Source: Nyssa sinensis (taxonomy: Eukaryota; Streptophyta; Magnoliopsida; Cornales; Nyssaceae). From it: 64,000 nt of DNA. The notes beneath the pieces were generated by a model. That model worked only from the letters and a program-made list of their open reading frames with translations. It searched no databases and had not been told where the DNA came from. The translations under genes and the position numbers were made by a program. Where the stretch lies: contig CM018043.1 in NCBI GenBank assembly GCA_008638375.1, forward strand, positions 42,500,651 through 42,564,650, in the 5' to 3' direction. Of the stretch, positions 37,127 to 42,787 are shown one piece after another. Positions within the stretch are counted from its first letter, which is position 1. Each line of letters opens with the position of its first letter.

Positions 37127-37804
37127 TGTAGTCATCCAAAATTATCATGACCTACAAAATGGTACAGAAGCTAGTTCCCTAAGCTCCAAAACATATTAGG
37201 CCCCATTTCTAAAATTGACATTATACAAGTGTAGCATTTTTACGAACGGAAGGAAGGGAAGACTGCAGGACACAAACGGGGAGAGTGCAGGACATCTGGT
37301 AAAAAATTAGTGCGTTTGTGGCATTTAAGGCTCCACTCTCCATACAAGTGTAGCTTCAAACATGTATAACTATAGCTATAATATAAATGCACCTGTATTA
37401 ACACCATTAAGAAGTAATGGAAACAACTACCACCCATTTCAGATCTACATAAATACATAGGTACATAACATTCAATTCACAAAACATGACATAATTTAAA
37501 AATAAATAATAATTACCCGTGTCTCATGGCGAATAACCGCGTCCATTACGGCGGTCTCTGCAGCCGGAGATTTGAGGATCATCATGGCCGTCGCTTGCTG
37601 TGCAATCCCAGTAGGGATCATGGCAGCAATTCTCACGCCAGAAGCCAACAAAATCAGAAGAAAAGGAAGAATATCTGCGTGCCCACAAGACGGGTACACC
37701 AGAACCATCAGAATCACACCAAGAATGATCACGAGCACGTTCGAAACTCCCATAATCACAGCGGCCCATCTCAGGTTCTTGAGGATTGAAACCCACATTG
37801 CCAT
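11111..37804 (-). CDS. Plant class 3 (DAGL-like) membrane lipase gene, N-terminal half, probably decayed
   Basis: Five exons on the minus strand join in phase through GT/AG introns and give a continuous protein of about 265 residues, up to an in-frame TGA in exon 5. The product has four predicted membrane segments (about 13-36, 44-62, 104-128 and 154-174). These are followed by the conserved block with GSDVLRWRSFY, HYREVFDHGIREALCCLGR and LLGDLVAYRA. This order matches plant class 3 lipases related to diacylglycerol lipases, as I recall the family; the catalytic GxSxG half should follow but was not found between 1 and 11110. A role in membrane lipid hydrolysis is inferred from the family only. 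Introns 1 to 4 measure 12581, 12779, 91 and about 430 bp. Either the gene is a pseudogene or the remaining exons lie left of the window. Confidence 0.7.
11606..11706 (-). CDS. Lipase-like gene, exon 4
   Basis: This 101-base exon follows a short 91-bp intron (acceptor ATCCAG). TT from exon 3 plus G restores a leucine, giving RVKYL then SVLEEDEIFSVAQLLGDLVA, YRALGTGHLE and ILA plus a G. This matches the region just upstream of the catalytic domain in plant class 3 lipases. The donor is GTTTGT in a CAG/GT context at 11605. If the donor were ignored, the frame would run on about twelve codons to a stop. Confidence 0.83.
11798..12017 (-). CDS. Lipase-like gene, exon 3
   Basis: This 220-base exon encodes residues 143-215 plus two bases. 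It contains the fourth membrane helix (LVLFLIMVCHVALVQCF) and then GSDVLRWRSFYETEDNAW, HYREVFDHGIREALCCLG and RVKY. This last block is the most diagnostic part of the gene and identifies the plant class 3 lipase family. It begins GG after acceptor CCGCAG, and G+GG restores a glycine codon with exon 2. It ends at a weak donor GTAGGC (11797); reading through that donor would give an immediate TAG. A cysteine-histidine pair in the fourth helix replaces what I recall as a tryptophan-containing segment in homologues. Confidence 0.87.
12290..12481 (+). mobile_element. RTE-type LINE fragment, 5' part of reverse transcriptase
   Basis: One frame with a single stop gives WRKSILVPKYLNKGYI, stop, then NCTNYPGIKLMSQTMKL and TTISENQFGF. 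These match the start of the reverse transcriptase domain of plant RTE LINEs (recalled). The reading breaks at 12481, where a solo LTR begins, and resumes in the same frame at 18033. Confidence 0.75.
12687..15393. mobile_element. hAT-like non-autonomous DNA element
   Basis: The terminal inverted repeat is CATGGATTTAAAT at both ends. It is flanked by an 8-bp near-duplication AATGTGAG / GATGTGAG (12679-12686 and 15394-15401), the size expected for hAT. The 2707-bp interior has no transposase frame. Both subterminal regions are rich in GATACC/TTAC words, and a GCACGGACACC-like segment (14736-15260) may be a further insertion. Confidence 0.6.
17293..17820. mobile_element. MITE with 22-bp terminal inverted repeats
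   Basis: The left end AGTTGACCCTCTTATAATTA is mirrored by the right end TAATTATAAGAGGGTTGACT. The 528-bp AT-rich interior has repeated TTAATAATTAAT words and no coding capacity. A clear target duplication was not seen, so the superfamily is not assigned. It lies inside the solo LTR at 12482-18032. Confidence 0.6.
18033..19165 (+). mobile_element. RTE-type LINE fragment, 3' part of reverse transcriptase
   Basis: The frame resumes as IPGRSTIEVIY and continues, with many frameshifts, through ALVMNGLTKLIQDEVP, a degenerate active site LLTDNIVLIDE (the usual DD is DN), KFRYLGSLIHQEG, RPAMWYGTKCW, MRKKKKK and a TTTTGTTAAGTTGAG tail. The order matches the palm-to-tail part of plant RTE LINEs. It is inactive. 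With 12290-12481 it forms one insertion in intron 2, antisense to the lipase gene. Confidence 0.8.
19273..23747 (+). mobile_element. Gypsy-type solo LTR, 4475 bp
   Basis: It starts TGTAAGGACCC, ends GGGGCATGACA and is flanked by a perfect 5-bp duplication CTTAT (19268-19272 and 23748-23752). It contains a leader-like CT/GT-rich stretch (19800-20340), a ladder of about 150-bp subrepeats (21180-21880) and a TTACTAAGCGTTATGGCTCA segment near 23271. There is no gag-pol and no second LTR. It is closely related to the LTR at 61806-64000. It lies in intron 2, antisense to the lipase gene. Confidence 0.85.
23753..24796. other. Intron 2 sequence flanking exon 2
   Basis: AT-rich intronic sequence with no coding signal apart from exon 2 at its right edge. 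It holds the small retroposed insert at 24105-24182. Confidence 0.4.
24105..24182 (-). mobile_element. 78-bp retroposed insert with poly(A) and 14-bp target duplication
   Basis: The same 14 bases, CACAGTATACCTGA, flank the insert at 24091-24104 and 24183-24196. On the minus strand it ends in a run of nine A residues. This is the signature of LINE-mediated retroposition. The body starts GCTTGCGGGTGGTTGTAAG and could be a truncated SINE or a small-RNA retrocopy; the source is not recognised. Confidence 0.7.
24797..24935 (-). CDS. Lipase-like gene, exon 2
   Basis: This exon encodes residues 97-142 plus one base. It begins MRYKRWLWWTRF, runs through a clear membrane helix (about residues 104-128, VLTVLQFLGATYLMF) and ends DGTSSNCVL plus a G. 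It starts after acceptor AACAG and ends at donor GTAAAT (24796). The basic-tryptophan run before the third membrane segment is a recognisable signature of plant class 3 lipases with four N-terminal helices, from recalled knowledge. The phase (0 in, 1 out) fits both neighbours exactly, although exons 1 and 3 are each more than 12 kb away. Confidence 0.85.
26304..26425. mobile_element. Foldback MITE, 122 bp
   Basis: The left arm TAATACTTAATGTCCCAAG and the right arm, which reads TAATACTACATGTCCCAAA on the other strand, would fold into a hairpin of about 30 paired bases. No coding. It lies in intron 1 of the lipase-like gene. Confidence 0.6.
26430..26640. other. Poly(T)-linked segment, possible reverse-oriented SINE
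   Basis: A T run at 26552-26568 is followed by about 70 bases of higher GC content (to about 26636) that read on the minus strand as a possible SINE body with poly(A). I found no target duplication, so this is weak. Confidence 0.25.
26640..28474 (-). mobile_element. Internally deleted LTR retroelement
   Basis: The right LTR (27600-28474, 875 bp) and a truncated left LTR (about 26640-26928) share a GTCCCAAGCAT-CTCCATGTAAAATT block and equivalent ends (CTACATCA and CTGGATGA). Between them, on the minus strand, lie a primer-binding-like TTTGGTATTAGAGTTA next to the right LTR, a gag-like start MVRSQDYRGILKSLIEHV, and a purine tract beside the left LTR. The 670-bp interior cannot encode pol. The left LTR is cut at its outer end. 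It lies in intron 1, sense to the gene. Confidence 0.55.
28475..29040. other. Intronic sequence with T/G homopolymer
   Basis: Nothing recognised except a T run followed directly by a G run at 28772-28815, which looks like an old poly(A)-type insertion edge or slippage tract. Confidence 0.35.
29040..30540 (+). repeat. Copia-like LTR remnant, interrupted
   Basis: TTCGAACGA motifs (29217-29256), a leader-like stretch with CTTGAGGGATTTATC, and a closing CTATTCACGCCCCCC...TCTAGGTC end repeat the plan of the segment at 3740-4735. Compared with that copy, about 390 bases at 29849-30248 are extra. The 5' boundary is unclear. It lies in intron 1. Confidence 0.45.
29849..30248. mobile_element. Possible hAT-type MITE inside copia-like LTR
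   Basis: This is the extra segment relative to the copy at 3740-4735. Its ends are near-inverted (CAATGTTACC and, on the other strand, CATGGTTACC). The flanks CTTCAAAA and CTTCGAAG could be an old 8-bp duplication. The interior has GGAACG/CGTTCC words and no frame. Confidence 0.35.
30541..31507. other. Intronic sequence, no feature recognised
   Basis: Mixed sequence with a short CT tract near 31172. A faint protein-like reading near 30560-30960 is too broken to assign. Confidence 0.3.
31508..31805 (+). mobile_element. Small TRIM-like element
   Basis: Two terminal repeats of about 70-76 bp (31508-31583 and about 31736-31805) share TATTGAGAGCTT, GCCCATTCTCTTTAA and TAGTTGGTGGTTTAA. Between them a 150-bp interior has GGTCTTGGGTTCAAGGCTCT (a B-box-like word) and ends ACACGTGAGGGAAAG, a possible polypurine tract. 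No clear target duplication was seen. Confidence 0.5.
31910..32008 (+). mobile_element. Au-type SINE, 5' part
   Basis: GGGCAAACCCAGTGCACGAG, CTCCCGCCACTACGGGG, AGAGGGTTAGATGTGCGCA and CTTACCCCTGCAAGTGGAGAGG follow the order of the plant Au SINE consensus as I recall it. The element stops at 32008 where a solo LTR begins and resumes at 34783. Confidence 0.75.
32009..34782 (+). mobile_element. Gypsy-type solo LTR, 2774 bp, inside an Au SINE
   Basis: It starts TGTAAGGACCTG, ends CGGGGCGTGACA and has a perfect 5-bp duplication ACATG (32004-32008 and 34783-34787). TA and GA microsatellites (32140-32360) precede a leader-like purine-rich stretch. Subrepeats with CCAAAATGCC lie at 33290-33720. There is no gag-pol, hence solo LTR. 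Related ends occur in the LTR at 49851-59462. It lies in intron 1, antisense to the lipase gene. Confidence 0.85.
34783..34828 (+). mobile_element. Au-type SINE, 3' part
   Basis: ACATGACTCGAACCCGTGAC and CTCCAAATCACAGTATGAACC complete the Au SINE interrupted at 32008. GACTCGAACCCGTGACC is the recognisable 3' portion of the family. Confidence 0.75.
34835..34960 (-). mobile_element. RTE-type LINE fragment
   Basis: On the minus strand the sequence reads EIRMLRWICGKIRKD and, after a stop, KNEYIW. This is the conserved block seen near the C-terminus of plant RTE reverse transcriptases and is shared with 18790-18840. Confidence 0.5.
34961..35875. other. Intronic sequence, no feature recognised
   Basis: It may be more of the adjacent LINE, but no conserved protein block could be read. 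The short open frames on both strands lack protein character. Confidence 0.3.
35876..36480 (-). mobile_element. L1-type LINE, 3' end fragment
   Basis: On the minus strand the zinc-binding block CSKCMNSKESIDHLFFHCSF is intact. Further on, TGGGTTGCCCCCTTTTTTGG is followed by ACTCTTACTTATC and a long poly(A) (T run at 35873-35892). This is the standard 3' end of plant L1 elements. It lies in intron 1, sense to the gene. Confidence 0.75.
36481..37516. other. Intron 1 sequence beside exon 1
   Basis: Non-coding. It contains a TA/TACATA microsatellite at about 37064-37126. A purine-rich block near 37240-37290 has no recognised role. Confidence 0.4.
37517..37804 (-). CDS. Lipase-like gene, exon 1
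   Basis: This 288-base exon encodes residues 1-96, starting MAMWVSILKNLRWA and ending IRHETR. The ATG at 37804 is preceded by an in-frame TGA two codons upstream, so this start is favoured. Two hydrophobic stretches, about residues 13-36 and 44-62, are likely membrane helices separated by a short loop with YPSCGHAD. The exon ends CGG followed by donor GTAATT at 37516-37511, in phase 0. Several overlapping frames on both strands are also open here, but only this frame continues in register into exon 2. The encoded protein should sit in a membrane with the exon 2 and 3 helices completing a four-helix N-terminal module. Confidence 0.85.
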
Positions 37805-38100
37805 GTTTCAAGGCCCAAGAAGAAAATTTTAGAAAATTTGTTGATAGACCCTTGTCTCGAATTACATTGAATAGAGATGAAGAGCAATGGGTGTAAGATA
37901 GAGAGAAAATATCAAGGATGGAAGATGTCGGGAAATTGTTAGAGTGTTTGTTATTGATTTCACGGCTGGGCAATTTCCATGGCAGCTCTTTCTTTGATTT
38001 GAACGAGGTGGATAACCTTCTTTCTTATTCTTTTGTACATATGCATATAAGATGAGAATTGGGAAGGCACCTGATTCAGACGTTGTTAGCTTGGCAGGTG
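37805..38100 (-). promoter_or_regulatory. Candidate promoter and 5' leader of the lipase-like gene
   Basis: This is the stretch directly upstream of the ATG at 37804. A TATATGCATATG-like AT stretch lies on the minus strand at about 38049-38038, some 235-245 bases before the ATG, which is a plausible TATA position. The transcription start itself cannot be read from sequence. Confidence 0.25.
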
Positions 38101-39380
38101 ATTAGATTACGAAAAAAAGACCTTGGCAGATGATGAAGCATAGCCGTCTGTTATGTTCTGTGTTTCCTATTAGTTTGTCACGTAAATCCTAGTTACTAAT
38201 TGTGTGCAATGAGTAATCCGCTCCTTATCTTAATATTTTATTAAAAAATATTTATATGTTAACGTGATTATTTTTTGTGTTACTGAATTCAACCTCTTGA
38301 TATTAGTGAATTTAATTTTTTAGTGCTAGTCATATCATGCGAGTCCAAGAAATTTAATTAAATAGCACCCGCATATACCAAGAAGCTTAATTAATTAACA
38401 CCCGTACAGCCACGTCAGTAAATAAGAAAAATTGATAAAATTTTATAGCAAGAATAACATTACTCGTGTGCAATTCTCGTAACACACTGATAAAGTGATG
38501 TCACCACAAGTTGGCCAATAAAGTAATTTTAATGTAAATACTTTAAAATTGAGTTGGTGCTTTGGTTGAGTTATATAAAAGTATTAGGCATAAGTAATTG
38601 ACAATTAAAAAAAAAAAGGAAAAAAGAAATCGATAAGAATATGTTGATGAAGAATAACATCTAAGTATTTAGTAAAAATTGTTGAAAAGTGATTAAGGAA
38701 TACAAAATGACAAAAATAATCAAAAAACAATAATTAGATAATATTATGTTATAGTATCAAAATTATACTTGAACTATTGTGAAATTTCTCATTTAGTATT
38801 TGTGTTAACAATTCATTCCAAAAGTCTAAGTATTGACTTTGTGATGGTTAGGCTAAGTTGAATTTTGCTGCTAGTTAATTAAAGGGCCATTCAGCATTAG
38901 GTCCATAAAAAGTAATAAAATTATCAACAAATCTAAGTTCAAACTTAATTATTAACTAAGTTCACCATCTTTTATTAAACAAAAATGTATGTTTAGTATT
39001 TTTCTCTGAAAATAATGAAGTTAGATGTGCGTAACTTCTGCCAAACTTTCAAGAAGGTGTTTTAAAATTTTAAAATTCAATAACTCAAAATATATAAATC
39101 CGTTTTCAATCAAATTTATATATTTGAACTTTAAAAATCAAGATCTATAAAATAAGATCTATATGTAATAGTAATATGAAATTTGGAAGAAAAAGAAATT
39201 ATTTCTCAAACTGTAAAATTTCATATTTATAAAAAAGGTACTGAAATTTTCACTATGAGCTTCTTACTTGTTACCAGTTTTATTTATTTTTTTGAGTTGC
39301 ATTTTAGATTTCAAAAAGAGTCTTATAAAGTAGTAAAAATTACAACAACAAAAAATCAGTTTAGACATAAAAGCAATGAA
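38101..39380. other. Upstream non-coding sequence
   Basis: AT-rich, with no frame of protein character. A short AACATTACTCGTGTGCAATT segment (38457-38476) may be one arm of a MITE; no partner arm was fixed. Confidence 0.35.
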
Positions 39381-39850
39381 AGTATGAAATTTTACACTTG
39401 CGCTATTTTATGAATAAACACATCTTAACACAAATTATAATTAGAATGAGGGACTTACATTGCAAAGAGGCTGACAAGATGGATCTCACTACTAAAAATA
39501 AGTGAAAAAGAATTAGTGAGAGAGTGAAAGGGTAAAATTTCACATTTGTGCTGCTTTATAAATAAACACACTTTAATACATATTATAATTAGAATGAAGG
39601 ACTTAGATTGCAAGGAAGCTAACAAGATAGGCCTCACTACTAAAAAAAAGTGAAAAAGAATCAATGAAAGAGTGAAATGGAAAGAATAGTAGAAGGGTAA
39701 AATTTTACCTTTGCGTTGCTTTATGAACAAACACCTTTTAACACAAATTATATTTAGAAAGAGGGGCTTAGATTGCAAGGAGGCTGACAAAACAAGCCTC
39801 ACCGCTCAAAAACAAAAGAAAAAGAATCAATAAGAGAGTGAAATAGAGAG
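39381..39850. repeat. Three-copy tandem repeat, about 145-165 bp unit
   Basis: Units begin near 39381, 39531 and 39698. Each carries AAATTT(C/T)AC, a TTTATGAATAAACAC-like word, ACAAATTATAATTAGAA and GATTGCAAGGAGGCT. The last unit is partly diverged. It lies about 1.6-2.0 kb upstream of the lipase-like ATG. Its conserved units create a 116-codon frame on the minus strand, which I regard as a by-product. Confidence 0.75.
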
Positions 39851-40077
39851 ACTATAAAATTTTACAGTATGTGAGACCAATATAAAATTTCAAAAAGCAA
39901 TCAAAATTATGCCTCTAGTTTAACCTCACTGCCACCATAATATCACCCTCCATCACCACCAAGCCATAACCAACCATCATAGAGAACCACCACCATTTCC
40001 ATCTTCGACACACCATAGAACAACGCTTTCATCATCATTGTAAACTTAATTATCATCAACAATAATTATGTTTCTAT

Positions 40078-40078
<1 letters not shown>

Positions 40079-40127
<49 letters not shown>

Positions 40128-40167
40128 CTATAAATAAATAAATATATATATATATATATATATATAT
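40079..40167. repeat. CT microsatellite followed by AT microsatellite
   Basis: A run of CT dinucleotides (40080-40121) passes into AAATAAATAA and then TA repeats (40143-40167). Confidence 0.9.
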
Positions 40168-40308
40168 TAAACCACTCATTGATTGTTGGAGACTACAATA
40201 AATTATTCGTAGATGTGGTTGGCAGTGGCGATTGGGTTAGGAAAAAAATAAATGGATAAGTGGTGTGGAGAGATATAGAAGAATGAGAGAGTGAGAGAAA
40301 AGGGATAA

Positions 40309-40649
40309 TGTCACGCCCCAAGTCCCTAAAGACCCGAGTTGTGATCGACTCCTTATGGTACATCTAGTAATATTTAAAATTTACCCTACTTGATCTTCAT
40401 TCCATGATTTATACTATTACTACTTAACTATTATACATTATTTCTTGAGTTCCTATGCATCAAAAACAAAAATAAAAAATTAAGATTCATTTAGGATACA
40501 AGCTATAGTTCATTTCTTTTCTTTTTTTGTTCACTAAACAGTTCAGCCCTATTTGAAACGCCATATCTCTCAACTCATAAGACCTGATATCTCGAGCTTT
40601 TTAAGGCATGATATAATATGAGTCTACTTTCAATGAGCTTTGGAATTAC
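40309..40649 (-). mobile_element. Truncated gypsy LTR end beside gag-protease fragment
   Basis: Read on the plus strand it starts TGTCACGCCCCAAGTCCC, like the ends of the other minus-strand LTRs in this window. It continues for about 330 bases before protease coding sequence begins. The remainder of pol is missing between them. Confidence 0.4.
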
Positions 40650-41090
40650 TCAAAAATACATCCAGTAGCTCAAGTTAATAATAAAAAAGTGAAGGTAGGC
40701 CTGAACTGCTCTGTTCACACAGCAGGTCAGACTCAAGAGTGGAGTAGTGTGGTCCCTACGATAACTTAAAAAATAAAAATACTCTCCCTCAAGAGTATAG
40801 ACGGTCACTTTCTTTCGATAACAATTAATGGTTGCCCAGTAGGTCGACAACCAATCCATACCCAAGATAAGATCGAACTCAGTCATATCTAACACAATGA
40901 AATCAAAGATGAAGCGACGATCAACCACCCTTATCTCACAAGAGCAGAAAATTTGTCTAAGCGAAACCTTGCCTCCCACTAAAGTTTCTACCCGAAAAGG
41001 ACGATCTAAAATGTCCATGTATAATCCCAGAATATGTGTAAAAGATGAAGAAATAAATGAATGAGATGCACCCGTGTCAATCAAGATGTT
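40650..41090 (-). CDS. Retrotransposon aspartic protease fragment (Ty3/gypsy pol)
   Basis: The minus-strand frame opens with MIDTGASHSFISSSF, the DTG/DSG active site of a retropepsin. It continues with LVGGKVSLRQI, FIVLDMTEFDLILGMDWLST and the start of the strand that follows. About 100 residues cover the core of the protease domain, then the frame runs into unrelated residues before a stop; reverse transcriptase is absent. In an intact element this enzyme would cleave the Gag-Pol polyprotein in the virus-like particle. Its neighbours are gag fragments upstream on the same strand. The residues resemble chromovirus-type gypsy elements. It is a dead fragment. Confidence 0.8.
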   Translation of the reverse strand, partial: NILIDTGASHSFISSSFTHILGLYMDILDRPFRVETLVGGKVSLRQIFCSCEIRVVDRRFIFDFIVLDMTEFDLILGMDWLSTYWATINCYRKKVTVYTLEGEYFYFLSYRRDHTTPLLSLTCCVNRAVQAYLHFFIINLSYWMYF

Positions 41091-41408
41091 TGCCTATGAA
41101 TTGAATACTAGAATGGTACCTTGCACGACTAATAGACCAACAAATGAGTCAGTTGTAGTAACTGCATACCCTCTCCCTAGTGGCTAGCCTGAAGATAGGT
41201 CCTAGTATGTCATGCCTTGATGTGTAGTCTGTGGTCTAGCTACAGCAAATGAAAGCCCTAGGGCTGGCCTGGAGTTTTGAACTAAAAAGGTAAAAATCGA
41301 AGGAAGCAATGGAAGAAAACTCTAACCAGTTTGATGGGTTTGAGAAGAATGGCCCAAGTGATAACCTGAAGAACCCTTAATCCTTTGAGGGTGAGGCATG
41401 GTGCAAAC

Positions 41409-41768
41409 TCTAGCAGTGTGTCCCAACTGACTACATCAATAGCAAATGGGGGTCCTACCCTGCCTTTGAGTCTGTGTCTGGCCCACACTTTATGAAAGTC
41501 CTAGGCCTCTACCTCTCTACTGTCCTTGTCCTTGAGACTGTGTCTGTCTCCTCTATGGGCAATCCGCATCGCGATGACCCAGTTGATGGCACTCATAAAA
41601 AACCAACTCTCCCTGTGTACCTCTCGCAGGTGCATAGAATGGTGAATAGGATGGTCAGTAAGAAGTCTGAGTCTACTCTTGTGAATGAGCGGCCCTCCCT
41701 CTATCTCTTCTTATCCTGTCTGTCGAGATAAGAACTTGAACCCTGAACTGGACACCTCGAGTCACGGA
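41409..41768. repeat. 370-bp direct duplication, copy 1
   Basis: Copy 1 of a direct repeat whose period is exactly 370 bases. It begins CTCTAGCAGTGTGTCCCAAC and ends GACACCTCGAGTCACGGA. Confidence 0.85.
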
Positions 41769-41778
41769 CTTGAACCCC

Positions 41779-42138
41779 TCTAGCAGTGTGTCCCAACTGA
41801 CTACATCGATAGCAAATGGGGGTCCTACCCTGCCCTTGAGTTTGTGTCTGGCCCACATTCAATGAAAGTCCTAGGCCTCTACCTCTCTACTGTCCTTGTC
41901 CCTGAGATTATATTTGTCTCCTCTATGGGCAATCCGCATCGCGATAACCCGGTTGATGGCACTCATAGAAAATCAACTCTCCATGTGTACCTCTCGCAAG
42001 TGCATAGAATGGTGAATAGGATGGTCAGTAAGAAGTCTGAGTCTACTCTTGTGAGTGAGCGGCCCTCCCTCTGTCTCTTCTTATCTTATTTGTCGGGATA
42101 AGAACTTGAACCCCGAACTGGACACCTCGAGTCACGGA
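41779..42138. repeat. 370-bp direct duplication, copy 2
   Basis: Copy 2 of the repeat at 41409-41768, nearly identical with scattered base changes. The duplication lies inside the retroelement gag region. Confidence 0.85.
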
Positions 42139-42220
42139 TCCTCTTCGTGTCCTCCAAGTTTGGCCTTGATCAACATGGCTTTATCATAAAACTCTAAGAA
42201 TACTTGAATCTTGAGAAGAA

Positions 42221-42787
42221 CTATCCTGTTCCAAGTGATAGGCTTGGGCCCAAGCTCAAAACTACAACCCCTGGAGCAAATCGGGCTAGAAAAGAAAAAT
42301 GACTCTCATACTCGTATACAGTTATGTCACCTTGATAAAGATGGAGAAACTCTTGTCGTACTGAATCCTTAATCATGGCAGAAAAGAATTTGTCCATGAA
42401 AGCCTTAGTGAAGACATCCCACACTCTAACCATAGTAGGTTCTATTGATTCCCACCAAGTTAGGGCTCTCCCTTGAAACAAAAAGCTAGCATAATCAATT
42501 CAGAGATCATCCTCCCAAATATGGACCATGTCTACGAGTCTAGAAACCTGTCTCAACCAATCATATGCAAAAAACGGACCAAGTCCCCCCGAGAACTTAG
42601 GAGGATTCAACCTCTAAAGCTCTCTCATGATAGTTGTGACTCTAGTCTCACCCATTTGAGAATGGGACTGGGCTTCGTCTCGGTTAGCTTGCTGAAACTG
42701 TTTCATAAATTCCATCATCCCACGGGTTATTTCAATCCTATATACTTGGACTTTTAGACTTTGTGGTGGAGGTTCTGGAACGGGTAC
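42221..42787 (-). pseudogene. Gag capsid region of gypsy retrotransposon, split by solo LTR
   Basis: The minus-strand frame gives FQGRALTWWESIEPTMVRVWD, then FTKAFMDKFFSAMIKDSVRQ and EFLHLYQGDITVYEYESHFS, the usual capsid motif of plant gypsy Gag (retrotransposon gag domain). Upstream on the same strand, in other frames, come RELQRLNPPKFSG and MMEFMKQFQQANRDEAQS. The reading is cut at 42787 by the solo LTR and resumes at 47595. It is inactive because of frameshifts and stops. Confidence 0.75.

Larger units (their letters stand above)
24936..37516 (-). other. Intron 1 of the lipase-like gene, 12.6 kb
   Basis: The donor is GTAATT next to exon 1 and the acceptor is AACAG before the ATGAGGTATAAG of exon 2. 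The intron contains two L1/RTE LINE fragments, an Au-type SINE split by a solo LTR, a small TRIM, a copia LTR remnant, a deleted LTR element and a foldback MITE. I see no other host gene inside it. Confidence 0.7.
41400..42220 (-). pseudogene. Gag C-terminal region with zinc knuckles, duplicated and broken
   Basis: On the minus strand each copy of a 370-bp direct repeat carries a CX2CX4HX4C zinc-knuckle coding stretch. In the copy at 41779-42138 it reads CYRCSQLGHTA. In the copy at 41409-41768 the arginine codon is a TGA stop (CY, stop, CSQLGHTARVC). Several other stops and frame changes lie between. The knuckle would bind RNA during packaging in an intact element. Confidence 0.65.

Noticed and set aside
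37524..37973. A longer minus-strand frame and two plus-strand frames over lipase exon 1.
   Set aside because: Only the 37804-37517 frame joins exon 2 in phase and has family motifs and membrane helices; the others are overlaps in GC-richer coding sequence.
39381..39850. Regularly spaced repeat that could suggest a CRISPR array.
   Set aside because: The units are 145-165 bp, contiguous, without unique spacers, and the sequence is plant nuclear.
40309..42787. A complete active gypsy retrotransposon.
   Set aside because: Reverse transcriptase, RNase H and integrase are missing, gag is frameshifted and duplicated, and matching LTRs do not flank it.
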